Assembly: GCF_008831285.2 (NCBI RefSeq)
Contig: NC_045149.1
Coordinates: 22,202,535-22,266,534 of the forward strand
Origin: Nymphaea colorata
Taxonomy: Eukaryota > Streptophyta > Magnoliopsida > Nymphaeales > Nymphaeaceae
Reading direction: 5' to 3'
DNA: 64,000 nucleotides
The notes below the pieces were generated by a model. It searched no databases. It had not been told where the DNA came from and saw only the letters and a list, made by a program, of their open reading frames with translations. Both the position numbers and the translations under genes were made by a program. Within the stretch, counting starts at the first letter, position 1, and every line of letters starts with the position of its first letter. Shown one piece after another: positions 1 through 13,543 of this stretch.

Positions 1-1434
1 TGTCATTTTTAATAAAGTTTAAACCCCCAGTTTCACAGGCAACTTTTCCCCTTAATCGGAATTAAAAGTCCAATCAAGCAAACAAAGAAAAAGTGAAAAG
101 TTTGACGTTTCAACCTTCACTTTCCTCACAAACCCGCTGCCGTTTCCCGCAAGCCACGAGAGGTTCTAATTCGTCCTTGACTGACGAGGAGTGGGCCCTT
201 CGGTAATTGAGGCACGAGGCCGACGGTCTTGTCATTGGTTGGGCGACACTGTCAAGCCGGCCGGAGAGAAGGAAGCCACTAGAGCTAACTGGGCCCCACC
301 GGGAAGGGGCTTGATTCCTCATTGAATTCCCGTTTTGTCCCTGAGATTCCCCGAAATGGAACTGACGTCCCTTTCGCCCCCTTGAGTTAATTAAAGAGAG
401 CCAACCTCCCGTGTCCGATTTTTTCCCCTTTTCCGTTAAATTGGCGTCGATGGGAAAAGGCCTTTGCCTTGTTTTAGTGGACCCCACCAGATCGATTGGC
501 TCTTTTTGGGTCTCCTTTATAAATGAGAAGTGACGAAAACCGTTTTAGGGCGTTTGATTACCATTGAATTTAAATTCATAAATTTGAGGTAATTTATTTT
601 CGAGCGAATGGAAGAAAATCCCACAATCGGATTGAACCAGAAGCTCTTGTGCCGTTGTTATGCTTCGACTTGCATACATATTTTTCTTTTCCAAACACTG
701 AGAATTGATAATATATGAGTTTGAATTGTTAACTTACCTATCAGCTCTCTCGCTCTGACTGTTGCGCCAATCTCTCTGAAGCTTTCAGGTGATTTGTTTC
801 CGACTAAAATTTATGGTTCATGAAACTATGGGTGCTTAAGTTTGAGTTTCAACTAGAACTCAAACCCTGAGGGGGGTTTTGGATGACACCCAGAACTCAT
901 TTTTTGAAATTAAAATGATTTTACTTCAAAAACATTGTTTGAAAAAGAGTTTTGTAAAAATTAGCTTTTGGCAAAAACTATTTTTTAAAAAGGAGTGAAT
1001 AACTCAGGTTTTTCACACACAAAAAAAAGTGTTTTTGTTCTATTATTTGAATGCAAAAACCAGTTTAACAAAACTGATTAAAAAAACTATTTGTTCGAAA
1101 GCTAGATTTTACAATACCATTTTTTTAGTGTGTCATCCAAACACTATCTAGAATCTTTTTATTTTGCTTTTCTTTGTCAAGTGAAAAGTTTCATCAACAT
1201 TAAATGGATCCTTGCGCATTGGTTTTTCAGATTTTATCTGCTGACATCACCAAGGATTTCAAATCCGTAGATTTGAGGTCCAACACCTCTGCAGTGGGAC
1301 CTGATACCAAGAGTTCCTTTTTTTTCAGAGAGGGGAGCAATGGACCTGTATCTTTAAACAATGGGTCCTACAAAATAAGGACTTCAGATCCTCAAATACC
1401 AAAGAAAAAACAAAGCATCCACTAAACTCCAAGT

Positions 1435-1460
1435 TATATATATATATATATATATATATA
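1435..1460. repeat. (TA)n microsatellite
   Basis: An uninterrupted TA dinucleotide run lies just left of the 74-bp tandem duplication. Confidence 0.9.
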
Positions 1461-1471
1461 GGAATCCTCCA

Positions 1472-1619
1472 ATCAATCTATTGGGTTGAGTGTGTGTGAC
1501 ATCCATATGAAAAAATTGTTAGAGGAATCAAATAACCCTATATATATCAATCTATTGGGTTGAGTGTGTGTGACATCCATATGAAAAAATTGTTAGAGGA
1601 ATCAAATAACCCTATATAT
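1472..1619. repeat. Perfect 74-bp tandem duplication
   Basis: Two head-to-tail copies (1472-1545 and 1546-1619) appear identical by eye. Each contains the word TTGGGTTGAGTGTGTG and ends in a short TA run. Perfect identity implies a recent duplication, probably by slippage or unequal exchange anchored on the TA tracts. Confidence 0.9.
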
Positions 1620-1760
1620 ATATATGTGTGTGTGTAGGAGAGAGAGATATATATATGCTCAAAAATACTAGGAAAGAAGCTCAAAATATGAAAATGAAAA
1701 AAGTTTAGATTTCGAGATCCTGGTAACCCTTTTTTCTTCTCTTTCTATCTTTCTCTCTCT

Positions 1761-1763
<3 letters not shown>

Positions 1764-1842
<79 letters not shown>
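1764..1842. repeat. Compound (TA)n(GA)n microsatellite
   Basis: About 24 TA units are followed directly by about 15 GA units. This is a typical hypervariable plant microsatellite. Confidence 0.95.
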
Positions 1843-1845
<3 letters not shown>

Positions 1846-3232
1846 TGGACGGCTTGGAAAAAGATGGATGGCATCAAGATGATGAGAGATAGTCTGCATG
1901 ATCTAGCATAATAATCAAGTGGTGAATATGATGGAAGAGTTAGGGATTAGGGATCTTGGGGGCCCACCCCAACATGTGCTTATGACTCGCTTCTAAGTAC
2001 ATTGTTTTCAATTCTCAAAAAAAAAAAAAAAAAAAAACTTTTTAGTAGTGGGATGCTTAGATTGTCCTGGTCACAAGCACATCTACGAAAATACCCTCAC
2101 CATGGTCCTGCATGTTGTTTGTTCTCATAAAACAAGTCCCAATCGGAAACTTTGCCACGTATGCAAACAGGACAATTTATTCCTAGAAACTCTTTCATCA
2201 TCTGGTACAGGTTCCTCATATATGCTTGACTAATGACTTTACCAATTTTATTATAATTTGAAGAAATGTTGTTTAAGACAAAAAAAAATGACAGTATCAT
2301 TTGCATTTATTAACTAAAAAGTGTTCCATATATAATCAAATATTTTTTCTAGCACATGGGTAGTTCGGTAATATAACAAAATGCAATTGCATTGAAGTGT
2401 CCAACATTGATCAAGAGATGTTATTGCATGTGTTAAAAGAAAAGGCAATCACAAAATTAATGTGTTTCATTAGGCATAATAAACTCTTGGTTGACCTAAT
2501 CGTTTCATTTTTTCTCGGTTAGACATGGGAAGTTATATTGAAAATATGTAAAATGTTCAATGGTGAGATTTAGAAAATTACTTTTGTAGCCCTTGCACTG
2601 ACCAAACACAAAATACTAACCATACTATGAAACAATTTAACATCCATTATAAGGAAATTTATGTTCCCAAGTGGTCATACATGTCATTTACTGGCATTTA
2701 GAAGAATGCAAAAGTTCAACCAACTTTGGCTTATTATATGAGTCAATTTTATTGAGACTTGCAGGGAGAAAGGGGGCAGAAGTGTCATTTCAACCATCAG
2801 GACACGCCATTCTCTCGGAACAAGACATCGAGGAAAAGGGCAGAATAGTCATTCTCGTTTCTGATTTATATATATGATGTGTATTCACACACTGAACTCA
2901 CTTTTTTCTTTTTACTTCATTTTTTTTAAAAAAATATTTCTTATGTTTTTTTCAGAAATGAAAAAGAGAATGAGGAGGCAGTGGGGGATCTACAACGATT
3001 TGTGACATCAAATATCCCTTTAGAATTTAGCCATCTACTGCAGGTGAAAAATAAATATCAACATTAAATATTTTCTATATTGCAAAAAGTTACAACAAAA
3101 AAAGAAAAGGCAATGCAAAGCTAAATATTTACTACACCAAAACAGAGGTCATGCGCCCCTCTTCCTTTGCCTCCATTTTCAACCCACTTTCCCGACGAAT
3201 TCACGGCAAATTTTGTTTGATTTTTAGCTTCA

Positions 3233-3277
3233 ATGGATTGTTCGGAGAGTTCTAACGGAACCCAATTCAATCTGTAG
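3233..3277 (+). promoter_or_regulatory. Possible upstream ORF in the GATA leader
   Basis: An ATG followed by 13 further codons and TAG sits about 320 bases before the GATA start codon, in a CT-rich stretch that looks like a 5' leader. It matters only if transcription starts upstream of it, which the sequence does not show. Confidence 0.25.
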
Positions 3278-3600
3278 TTTTGCATTCACTCCTCTTCCTG
3301 TCCTTTTGGATTTTTCTTCTTTTTTTTTCACGGCAGCAAAACTTTTTCCTTCTTTTTCGTTTTCCTATTGGTTGGTGGTCTTTTTCCTTCTTCTATCTGT
3401 AGTTGTTCGCGTTTTTCTGTAACTAACGAAGAAAAGAAAAGAACGAAGAACAGTGGATTGTTGAGTTTCTTGGGATTGTTGAATATTTTGAGGCCTTCTT
3501 TTTTCAATTTTATTGGTAAAGGAATTTAGTGGGTAGCTCTTCTTCTTGATAAAAATTGTATATCCTTTTAGAGATTGAGGGGGAAGAAGCGTAGCTGCGT

Positions 3601-6600
3601 ATGGGTAAGCAGGGGCCTTGCTACCATTGTGGTGTTACAAGTGAGTCTATCTTTCTTTTTTTCTTTTTTTTTTTCTGTTTTTGAAATGGTATTATTACAT
3701 ATAACTTTCTCCTGCTTTTGATGAATACAAAGTACCGGGTTATTCTTATTTTGGTTCTGTCCTTTGGCATAAAGAAGGAAGCATTACTACTTATTTATTA
3801 TTCATGTTAAGTTCGTCTAATTGATATTAGAACGAGTGAAAAAAAATGAGGGGATAAGGAACGAGTTCTTCCATGCCATTTGAATGCAAACAAAATTTGC
3901 AGAGTGATATTTGTTTTGATTTAACAGTATTAGAAATTTTCTGACGTCGATTTTGTTTCTATTTTCCTGTTATTAAATTTGTTCTCTGGGTTTGTAATGT
4001 CTATTTTTGCATTGGTTTGTAACTTTGTGGTTCAGTTGCCTTATGGAATTGCTAATGCTTTGTTATTTGAATTATGTAAACGAACATCAGCAATTTGTTC
4101 CTCTGTTTTTGCAAAGTGATTGTTCTCGTTTATGTTCAAGTCAAAGATTGGACTTTGTATTTTTTCACGTGGGTGATGCATTACCCATTGTGCTTTTATG
4201 GGTTTCCGTTGAGCATTCTGAACTGCAAATTCAGCAGCACCATCCTCATGCTTCTTTTTGTAATCGTTCGTGTTTCATCTCCGAATGTATTTTGGGGATC
4301 TTTCTGTTTTTCAGTACTATCACAGCATTCCACGTGGATTACCTATTTAGAAATTTTACGCGTGGACAATTTTCTGCAGCACTTGAGTTGTCATTTTTTC
4401 ACTGCTATTTTCCAGACTTCTGCTTTAGTCCTTCACGTTATTTCCATTGGAAGTTCTTTTCGACCTTCTGCTTTCAAGTCATTTTCTATATATTCGACCA
4501 TACCTTGCTAAAAGCAGCGACTGAAGCTTCACTTTCTAAGTTTTAAGGGTTTTCAGTCGATCATCTGTTTCACGACTAGGACCTGAGCGGTTTCCATTGG
4601 ATTTTTTCCAGTTATCATTTATTTGTGCCCAACAAATGACGACAGTAGAGCAGCTAGACCCAGAACCTTCAGCATGAACATTTAGATTTGCATTGATTAG
4701 ACATGCTAAAACCATAGGTTTGAAGTTCTGTATGTTTATTCATGGCTCTTTTGGAAGGGAAGCTGAAAATTGTAGCATTGACAGAGTGTGATGATCACTT
4801 CACTACCAACTTTCTGAAACATTACCTGCATGCCTGTGAAGTTGAATGTTTATTGCTTTAAACGATTACTTGAAGAAGTGCAGTTCTATATTGGGGAGAA
4901 TGTGGGCTGTTATCACTGTGTGAATGGTATAGCATCTAGTTTGCCTAATTTAACCTAATGAACAGAACCCTTAAACTTCTTTCTTGTCTGGCAGTGTGAA
5001 ATATCTCTTCCATCTCAAACAGAAGGTTAAATTAGTAACTGACTTTATATGCCCCACTTTATCTAAGAAGTTAATTCCCAAATGAGAATTTTCCAGTACT
5101 ATTCTTTTAAGTAATACTATGATTGTGGAAAGGCTACTTTCTAATTATTTATTCCCTATGTTAGGTACCTTTGTCTTCTTTTTTGTTTATCCTTTGTCAT
5201 ATTCTGTCAGTTGCTTCCTCATATCATGCTTAATTCGCTGTGGTCTTTCCAGTTATGGACCAGATTTTGTTTTTAATTTGAAAAGAAGATGCACAAATGT
5301 AGACTCTAGTTCTGCAAAAGAATTGCATATTTTGCTCTACTCCTAAACTGAAACGATATATCAACTTGACTTGAGTGATGAATCCATTAAGAAAGTTGTT
5401 TTTCCTCTGTATCATTTAGTTTCAAAACTGCTATATGCTGGGAATTCGTTCACAGAATATGTATGTTTAAGTGAATCCTTTTTAAAGTTTCTGTTCAAAT
5501 CAAGTACCTTAGGATCTGTCAAATCCGTAAGATCTTGTTGTCTGGAGCACGTGATCTGCTTCATGTTTTGTTTATTAACTCAGCCGAGCAACCTGGTGAA
5601 GCCAGATCTAGTCCTATCTGCATGCTTTTTGGTTATCACATGTGCTGTGTGCTTTATGAACCCATAGGTATCAAGAAATATGACTGGACATATACCTTTT
5701 AGCTTCTTGTCTGTTGAATTTTCATGAGATAATCAGAATGTTCAGTTTCATGACTACCTATTATAGCTGTATTCAGTACTGATTTTCCTGGTTATTTAAC
5801 AGACCTCATAATTCCATTCAAAACAAAAAGAATTCAATGGTATATCTTTCTACTAATATGTATATATTGGTGGCCTTCTGTTCATAAAGATTGAAGCTTG
5901 GTTGATGCTTTAGGTACTCCTCTCTGGAGAAATGGACCGCCAGACAAACCAGTATTATGCAATGCATGTGGTTCAAGATGGAGAACAAAGGGTTCACTTA
6001 CAAACTACAGACCATTGCATTGTCGTGGAGAAGCTGCAGAACCAGTGCAATGCACAATTCCTAAGATGAAGCTTGTTCTACTTGAGACTAAAGAGAAGAA
6101 ATTGCACAAAAGAAAGTTGAATGAAGTTGAGGAAGAAAGTGAAGATGGAAGTAGTGATTATGAACCCCCTACTGAAAAGAACTTGGAGGAAGATTCTAGT
6201 AACCGGTCTAGTTCTGGATCTGCTATATCATGTTCTGAAAGCTGTGCTCAATTTGGTAGCGCAGATGCAATCGACTATGCAGGTTCTTCTTTGCTTTCTT
6301 TCTCCTATACTAGGCTTCTTGTGCATTCATAAATTTCTACAGCCCATTAATTACCCGGAAATTCTGGGTGACTATTATTTTAACTATTTTATTCCTGAAT
6401 TTTTTGTGATCATATAATGTCATGCTTTGTATTGAATTGCAGTTCATGAAGATCAGCATTGCTGTCATGTTCTTTGCTCATTTTCTGGAAGAAAGCTAAA
6501 AATGTAGCTTGTTTCTAGTTATTGCACTATTTTGTTATTTCATGAATGGAACTAAATTTAGTTTATGTTCTCAGGCTTGACCTATAAGGGCACAAAGACT

Positions 6601-9600
6601 CACATGCACATGCAAGTGCACATTCACTCAGATGGCACATGTAAAAGACATGAATACATGTGGATAGCTGCATAAATATCTTTGTGACCAAAAGATGCGT
6701 GCCTCAGCAATCCCTATCTGGTGAATGGACAGAAAGCAGTTCATGTTCCTTGGATTACTCTATATCCTTTTTGAATTATTTGTGGTTCATGTCCGCTAAA
6801 ACTTTAGTTTTTTGAAAATCCAAATAAAAGAAATATTAGGACATATTTGCAATACTTCTTTTAGTGAATGACAAAGAAAAAAATTTATGTCATTTTGGTT
6901 CCAATGTCCATCGGTCCCTGGAAGGCTGGAACTACTCCATTTATTTGTCACCTAGGCTCACAAAAATTCCTTTTCAGTTATGTTATAGTTCCCGACGTTG
7001 CATGCTTTTTAAGTGCATAATATGAAATAGCTGAATTTGGCAGTGAAAGCAAATGAGTGGTCTCATTTTAATGTGCGCAGTTGCATAGTACAAGTAAACT
7101 CTTAAAATGAGGTACTGCAACTTGTAGATTACTTTGTGATTGCAGGATGGGGATTTCTTGCAGTTAAAAAATGTGGAACCATGTCCTGTATCTTTTTTAA
7201 TCTACACCTTTCTCCACAGTCTTCACACCCATTTCTTATACAAGAACTGGGGAATTTGATGTATCTAGTGCTTGTCAAAATTAAAACAGTATCACATAAC
7301 TTTGCAGACATCATGATGAATTTTAATGCTTTTCAGCTAAGGGCCTTGAGATATGGAGTACACACAAGCAAGTTTTGGGAGTTTAAGGAAAACACATAGA
7401 TGCTGGTGCATATATCTTATGATTTCATAATCATCTTCTTTGATTACCCAATCATGTGTGGGATGCAAAGAGACTATGATGCAGCTTGTCTTAATATTCA
7501 CCAACATGGGTCATGCTTGTCTGATTATATAAGTGAGCTTTTTCCACAAGAAAGAACTGCCAACAATTTTCCAGACTTGAGTCTGAGGGCTTTACCTTCA
7601 TGATTTCTTATGTATGTAAATGAATGGATAATTTAGATGCATGACATTAATATTATATATTCAATTTGCCTCGTGTTTTCCAGTATAATCCGATAATTGG
7701 GAATGCAGTCAATGATGCACATTATCTTGATGTCCTTGATTGTGTTCAGGTACATCACAGTCCATTGTATGGGATTCACTTATTCCCTCCCGAAAGAGGA
7801 CATGTCTCAATCGACGAAAGCCAAAGCCTTCCCCTGTTGAGAAACTGACAAAGGATCTATGTAGTATATTGCATGAGCAAGAGTCATCCCATCTTTCTGT
7901 CTCCTCAGGGGAAGATCTGCTTCTTGGAAATGGAAAACCCATGGTTTCTGTTGAGATTGGCCATGGTGGTGTTCTTATTAAGCATCCACGTTCATCAGCT
8001 CTAGAAGAGGAATCGGAGGCAAGCTCACATGTTATAGAAAACAAAGGTTGCACTGTTAGTGAATCTTATTCAACATCCTCGCCCTCCCCATATATGCTCA
8101 AAACAAAGGAGCAGATTGCACTGAAATTAGCACTGATAAAATGAAGAGTGCCATGGACCGTGGGCCATATGACCATGCAAAAAGGTGCTTTTCTGTCTTT
8201 AACCTGATGAAAATTAACTGGCATGATTCTCTCCACACAATTAGGTTTCTTTTTCGTATTTCCTGAAAAAATTCAGTCGATATATGTTTTCCACCTCACG
8301 TGCTTCCAGTACTCTTGCAACATTGTTTTCGGATATCTAGTTTGAAATGATGAAGTAACATGGGTGGTGATCCATGTATTCTTCTTTCCTTGAGATACTG
8401 TGGTATGATATACCATCTTTATGCCCTTATAAGTGCCTGGAAATGACCTAGCTTGTGTACCTCTTTTAATTCTGAGTTTGTAGGGACAAAGTCTCCTATG
8501 ACAAGTTCCACATTCTACAAAGCAGTTCATCACCTCTCCGACTTGTAGACTTGAAGGTATCCATGAGTCCATTTTCCTTTTTCATGCTTTCATGTGTCAA
8601 CATATTAAGGTCCTTTTTTTATAGATTCTCCATTCATTTAGGGGCTATAGCTACTTTAGTTGAGCATTTATATCTGAGGTAATTATCTCTTATTGAACTG
8701 TAATTATTTCTTATGGACTAGGATATTATTAATTATGAAGAGTTCATGGAACATTTGACTCGTGAAGAGCAAGAGCAGTTGATCAGATACCTTCCTTCAG
8801 TTGATAGTTCAAAATTCCCTTCCAGGTTATTTACATAAATCCTTTACATGATTGCTGCTTTTCTCTTGTTGTTTCCTTTCTGATATCTCTCTGTGCAGCC
8901 TTAGGAAAATGTTTGACAGTCCCTCTTTTAGGGAGACCTTAGATACCTATCAGCGGCTCCTTTCGGATGGTGTCTTTGACCTCTCTTTCTCAGGGGCGAA
9001 TATTGAAGCTTGTAAGGCTTTAAAGAGGCTTCTTTTGATAGAAGCAACAAAAGCCAGATGGCTTGAACTGTATACTCGGTTCAAAGACAGTGCCACAGCA
9101 TCTGTAGGTTTCCCAAAATTTTTCTAAATTTTTACCTCTTTTGGTATTTTACTAATATGACAACATAATATGTGACCGTTGTGGTTCATTCATTAGGACT
9201 CAAAAAATAAACAAGCTATTGGAAAGGATACAAACTTGCAACATGGTTCCTTTGAATATGGCAAATCAGTGCTCATGAAGCAACCAAATGATGGCAAACT
9301 GTATCAAAATTTTTCAGGTATGAAAATTTTCTGCCATAATCTGAAATTACAGGAAGTGATTAGCCTCTCAGACATTCAAATGTTCAATTGCTAGTATTCT
9401 TAAAGCACTTTCAGATGTTTGCTGGATTCTGAAGAGGTGTATTTTCACTGGGACTATAGTAAAGTTTGGATTCTTTTTCAGCAATTTATCATTTAGTTCA
9501 CAGGAATTCCTTTTTAAGGTTTTGGAGATTTTCATTGCATGTAATTGGGTCTTTGGCAACTTAGACCAAATAAAATGGAAGATGGAAATTTTAATCTATG

Positions 9601-11506
9601 TTGATTTTTTTTTTCCATATACAGTACTATACCATTTGCTCCTTTATCATGTGCTTTAGACTTGAAATGAGATATGGAAGGATCAACTAGCATGTCTTGT
9701 ACATCAGATTGGGGTACCAATGTTGACATTCCTAAGTCAACAAGGTCATCATCCACGAACCTTGTTAGAGAGTTTTGTGAAAAGAAGAAAAGGGCTTATA
9801 TATGTTCATTTTATGTTGTACATAACAGTAGACACCTCAAGTTCATAGGTGGTGAGAAAGTGATAAGAAGGGAATGTGAAGGGTGTCAAATTGAAAGCCC
9901 TGGATGAAGTCCCAACCCTGCCATTCTGTTGCCTCAGCTTTCCCTTGTGTTCTCCTTGTTGGCCTTGTAGGCTTGGTGGTCAAGCCTCACCAGTGACCAT
10001 AATTCAGAAAAAATGGACTCGTCATGACTAGTGAACAGATATTCATTCCTTGTTACGATAAATGTGACAAATACCATCGATCTTGTGCTAATTGCTTATT
10101 CTGCTGCTTCTCTCTCTCTCTCTCTCGCATGCCCCGAACTATAGTTGTGACATTTATAGTTGTTTGTATGCTTCTGATGCTGTTGCTTTGTATTGTTTTC
10201 AACTTTCAAGATTAAGCTTTATTTGGCACCTTTTCCAAATTTAAGTCTAAGCTTGGCAGAGAAGCTGTTGTACTTCAAAAAAATTATATCGCTTGTGGTC
10301 GCCAGATAAATACTATATCTTCCTCCATTCGTGTTTAGAAGGTAGGAATGCCAAAAAGCCAGATCGACAAACTGGTTGTTGGATCAAAATTTGATTCAGT
10401 AACCAGAAAAAGACAAAACCCTTGTGCTAGGTCCAGCCCATTTTGCAGATCTGTTAGAGATGTGGATACATGCATGTGTTATTATGGTAACCTTTATGAA
10501 CAAGATAGCCTAATGATGTACATATTTAATCTCATTTAAATGATATCTTGTAAATAAAGAGTTAAAGACCTGCATCCTGCCAGTCAGGTACAGGTACACT
10601 TCTTCAGATCCAACTGGCTGAACCAGTTTTGATTCTGTTGGATGTGAAGTTCACGTAATGTGGTGCAGTTCAATATCAAAGATAAGTGATCAAGGTCAAG
10701 GCCTTCAATCCTTTTCCCCTCACATGTGTATAGAAATGGACTGGACCACCACAAGTTTTCAGGTCAGAAACATTTAAGACTGATCTCTCGAATGAGCTGT
10801 AAATCTGAATGGCAACTGATTGATCCTAGTAGCACTTGATAGGTATGTCTATCTAGTTGGAGTATGTGTTAGCTTCTATCAAAGATGTAATCCACTCTCA
10901 GCCTCTGTGACCAGTGGTTAAGTCATTATTTAAGCGCCCTCATTACAGTAAAACTTAAATATGACTATTTTTTTATGGTTCATGGTGCTTAAATTTCCAC
11001 ATGGTTTGGAAAAGTTACTTCACTAAAATCAAGATGTAAGATCAATCAATTGGATGAATGAACCTACTTTATGTTTACCTTTAACTTGTTTAGCTGGAAT
11101 TATTAATTTTCTGACTGAAGAATTGCATCTTCCAGAGCCAAAACACAAAATAAAGAGCCCCAATAGGTTGCAGAAATGTGAATCCGTGGATCTGCCATCT
11201 GCAAAATCTCATGTAAATTCATATGCTAAGCAAGCAAAGGCCAATTTTGAGGAGAATGAAGCTGCTGTGTATGATGCATCTTGCTTCAGTCCAAGAACCT
11301 TGTTTGTTTCTCCTCTGGACAGGAGCTCAGTGACACTGGATCCTTTGCAATTCCTGGATGACTCATCGGACCAAGATTTATTACTAGATGTTCCTTCAAA
11401 TGTATCATTGCAGCAGGCTGAGCTGCTTGATTGCAATTTTTGGAAGAAATCGTCATCAACTCATTCCTCAGCAGAGTCACATGATAAGCAAGGAAATCAA
11501 CCGTGA
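3601..11506 (+). CDS. GATA26: GATA26-like transcription factor with ASXH/DEUBAD-type domain (frame break in exon 3)
   Basis: Eight exons: 3601-3640, 5914-6282, 7750-8184, 8484-8556, 8722-8825, 8899-9103, 9197-9317 and 11136-11506. The N-terminus carries a type IV zinc finger (C7-X2-C10-X18-C29-X2-C32), split by intron 1 inside the codon after VT, as in the Arabidopsis GATA26/27 group. Exon 2 ends with the family's Ser-rich NRSSSGS block. Exon 3 has the conserved VEKLTKDL and VSVEIGHG motifs. Exons 4-6 encode an ASXH/DEUBAD-like segment ([15 protein letters not shown]), and exon 8 ends with the conserved [12 protein letters not shown]. The family acts as nuclear DNA-binding regulators. Read literally, exon 3 stops at TGA 8142-8144, giving 267 residues without the ASXH domain. 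Adding one A near 8100, or removing 8047-8114 as an intron, restores about 572 or 549 residues. Introns 1 (2.3 kb) and 7 (1.8 kb) are long. Confidence 0.88.
8047..8114 (+). other. Frame-break interval in GATA exon 3: possible 68-nt intron or 1-nt deletion
   Basis: Upstream of this interval the gene reads in one frame (to ...VIENK), and downstream in another ([10 protein letters not shown]... into exon 4). The interval begins AAAG|GTTGCA and ends GGAGCAG, so excision as a 68-nt GT-AG intron joins the frames exactly. A single missing A in the run at 8099-8103 would also restore the frame and would create a KNKGADC stretch, which fits my memory of homologues better. Confidence 0.5.
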
Positions 11507-13512
11507 GTCTCAATTGTCCTCTTTCTGGCCAATGTAGGAGCAGCTTTGTGTGTTCCTGGATCTTAATGATGTTATAGGCTCCAAGACAGAGCATCGAAAA
11601 TGTCAAGTGCGTTCAAATTTGGAAATCTCTTTGTACATACTTGCATGCAACACCAGGTGCATTCTTGATAGTTTCTCTTTTTGTTCACTTTGAAAGTTCT
11701 GGCTTATGATTTCATACTGCACATACGAGCTGGATATGGGCGAATTTTGTAAAGTCCTTCCCATAAGTGTAGGTTAGACTAAGTTGAGAAAAGTGGATTC
11801 TCACGAGGATATAGTTTTGTAAATATTTTACGTCTACTTGTTTACAGGTGAAAACCAGATTTTGTCTATAAGCAGGCTTTGGAATGTTACATGGTTGACA
11901 TTTGATTTGTGCAAAAAGTTGGAAAAGTTTCATGCTTGGTCAGTTTTATGATGATGTAACTTGTCAGTTTCCATTGTTTTCTTATCTAGACTTGTACCAG
12001 AATCTGAAATAGCAGATCCGAATTATGGATTAGACTAGAGTTGATGGTTAGATCCTAGTCATACTGAACCCATAGCCATTCAATCAAGCTGGCTGTATGC
12101 TCGGATGCCTCCCATGTCGGATGAATTAGGCTGACAAGTTATCAACTCTGACATGGATGCATGCATTTGGGCCTGCAAGGAAACTGAAAGTATCTGTTGC
12201 CAGCATCCATGCACTTTCAGCTATGCATGTCGCACTCTTAGGGGAAATTCTAACTGCTCAGACATTTACCAATATGAAATTATGAATTATGTGATTGACC
12301 TGCTACCTAAATTCGGATTCCTTTCAGTTCCTTTTGTGCTCCTTATTGTTTCATGTTGCCTTTTGGTAGGAGCCAGAACTTTCATGTTGTGTATCTTTTC
12401 CCCCCTCGCTGTGGAGTAGGAACTATTTCTATAAACAACTAAATACTTTTCTCATGATATTAAGCAGAATTAGTTTGCAAGAAAAGGCTTATCTGTTCTT
12501 TGCAGGCGTGATACTGTCCTGGCATTCATATTTCAGTGTCACTATGGATGGCTAAATGAAAAACTTAAGAACGTTTTCTTGTGTCACTTGTTAGGTGCGG
12601 TCTAAAATGTTGATCATAAATGCTTTATATGGCATTATCTTCTGTTAATTTTGTCTTATATGTACACATATGTTATTGGTAGTGGCTTATGAAATTTGAT
12701 GGCAGTTCCCATCTGAGCTTCGATTGTAATTCACTATCCAGACCTAGAGATGTTTCTGCCTTGTTGTGTATCCTGATCTTCGTGTCTGGACCTAGATATA
12801 GCTTCTCTGCACTCATTCCTTTCACTCTTGCACCCCATGGCCGAGTCGTGTGATCAAGCTGCCTCAATACAGCCTCATAGTTTCACATTCCTGCTAGTTT
12901 TGTTCGGGTCCAGGTCTGGATCTCACTGTTCTTGAGGTTATTTGAACACGTCGCTATAGGATCGGATCTATAATGCAGAAGAAAATTCAATCTGAATTGG
13001 TTTGGATCTGAATCTCGATTTGAGTACAATTGAAATCTTTTGGTATGAACAAACATGTTACAAGTATAGAACGAGCTATTGAGAGCTGAGCACCTCGAAA
13101 TCCATCTGTATAAGCTTGACTTGAGCTCGAGGTCACCTTGAAGGGAATCATGAACCTAAACGAGGGCAGCAGAAAAAGTCCTTGAATGCATCTTCCCATA
13201 TTCATGTGAGTTTTATAATTCCAGTTCCCGTTCAAGTCAGGTTCATGGCTGCCAAGCTATCACTAGAGTTGCAAACGGATCGGGTCTTGGACAGCAAAAT
13301 GCGTTCGTGGTCAGGTCAGAATTGGATCCAACATGTTAGAAATTAACGGAATTGCTCAAACTAGATCCAGACCGGTAGCAACCTGAGGTATGGCTGTCCA
13401 ATTTTGAAAGGAAGTCTTCTGATCTCCATGGTAACAAAAAGAGAAGAAGGAAATCCAAGGGATTAACGATCAGATCCAAATAAAATTTACTAAAGATCTC
13501 TCTCTTTCTCCC

Positions 13513-13543
<31 letters not shown>

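Larger units (their letters stand above)
1..3150. other. Intergenic region left of the GATA gene
   Basis: I see no convincing gene here. The first 500 bases are relatively GC-rich and are followed by a TATA-like motif at about 517-525, so a promoter or non-coding transcript cannot be excluded, but no coding exon follows. The open stretch on the minus strand at 110-487 lacks an ATG start and resembles no family I know. The rest is AT-rich and holds microsatellites, a 74-bp tandem duplication and poly(A) runs. Confidence 0.5.

Noticed and set aside
110-487. Minus-strand opening of 125 codons near the left edge
   Set aside because: It has no ATG start, no recognisable domain and no splice context; GC-rich DNA alone can give this.
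4007-4546. Open stretch of 179 codons on the plus strand
   Set aside because: It lies wholly inside GATA intron 1, starts at TTG, is Phe/Cys-rich as expected from T-rich intron DNA, and matches no family.
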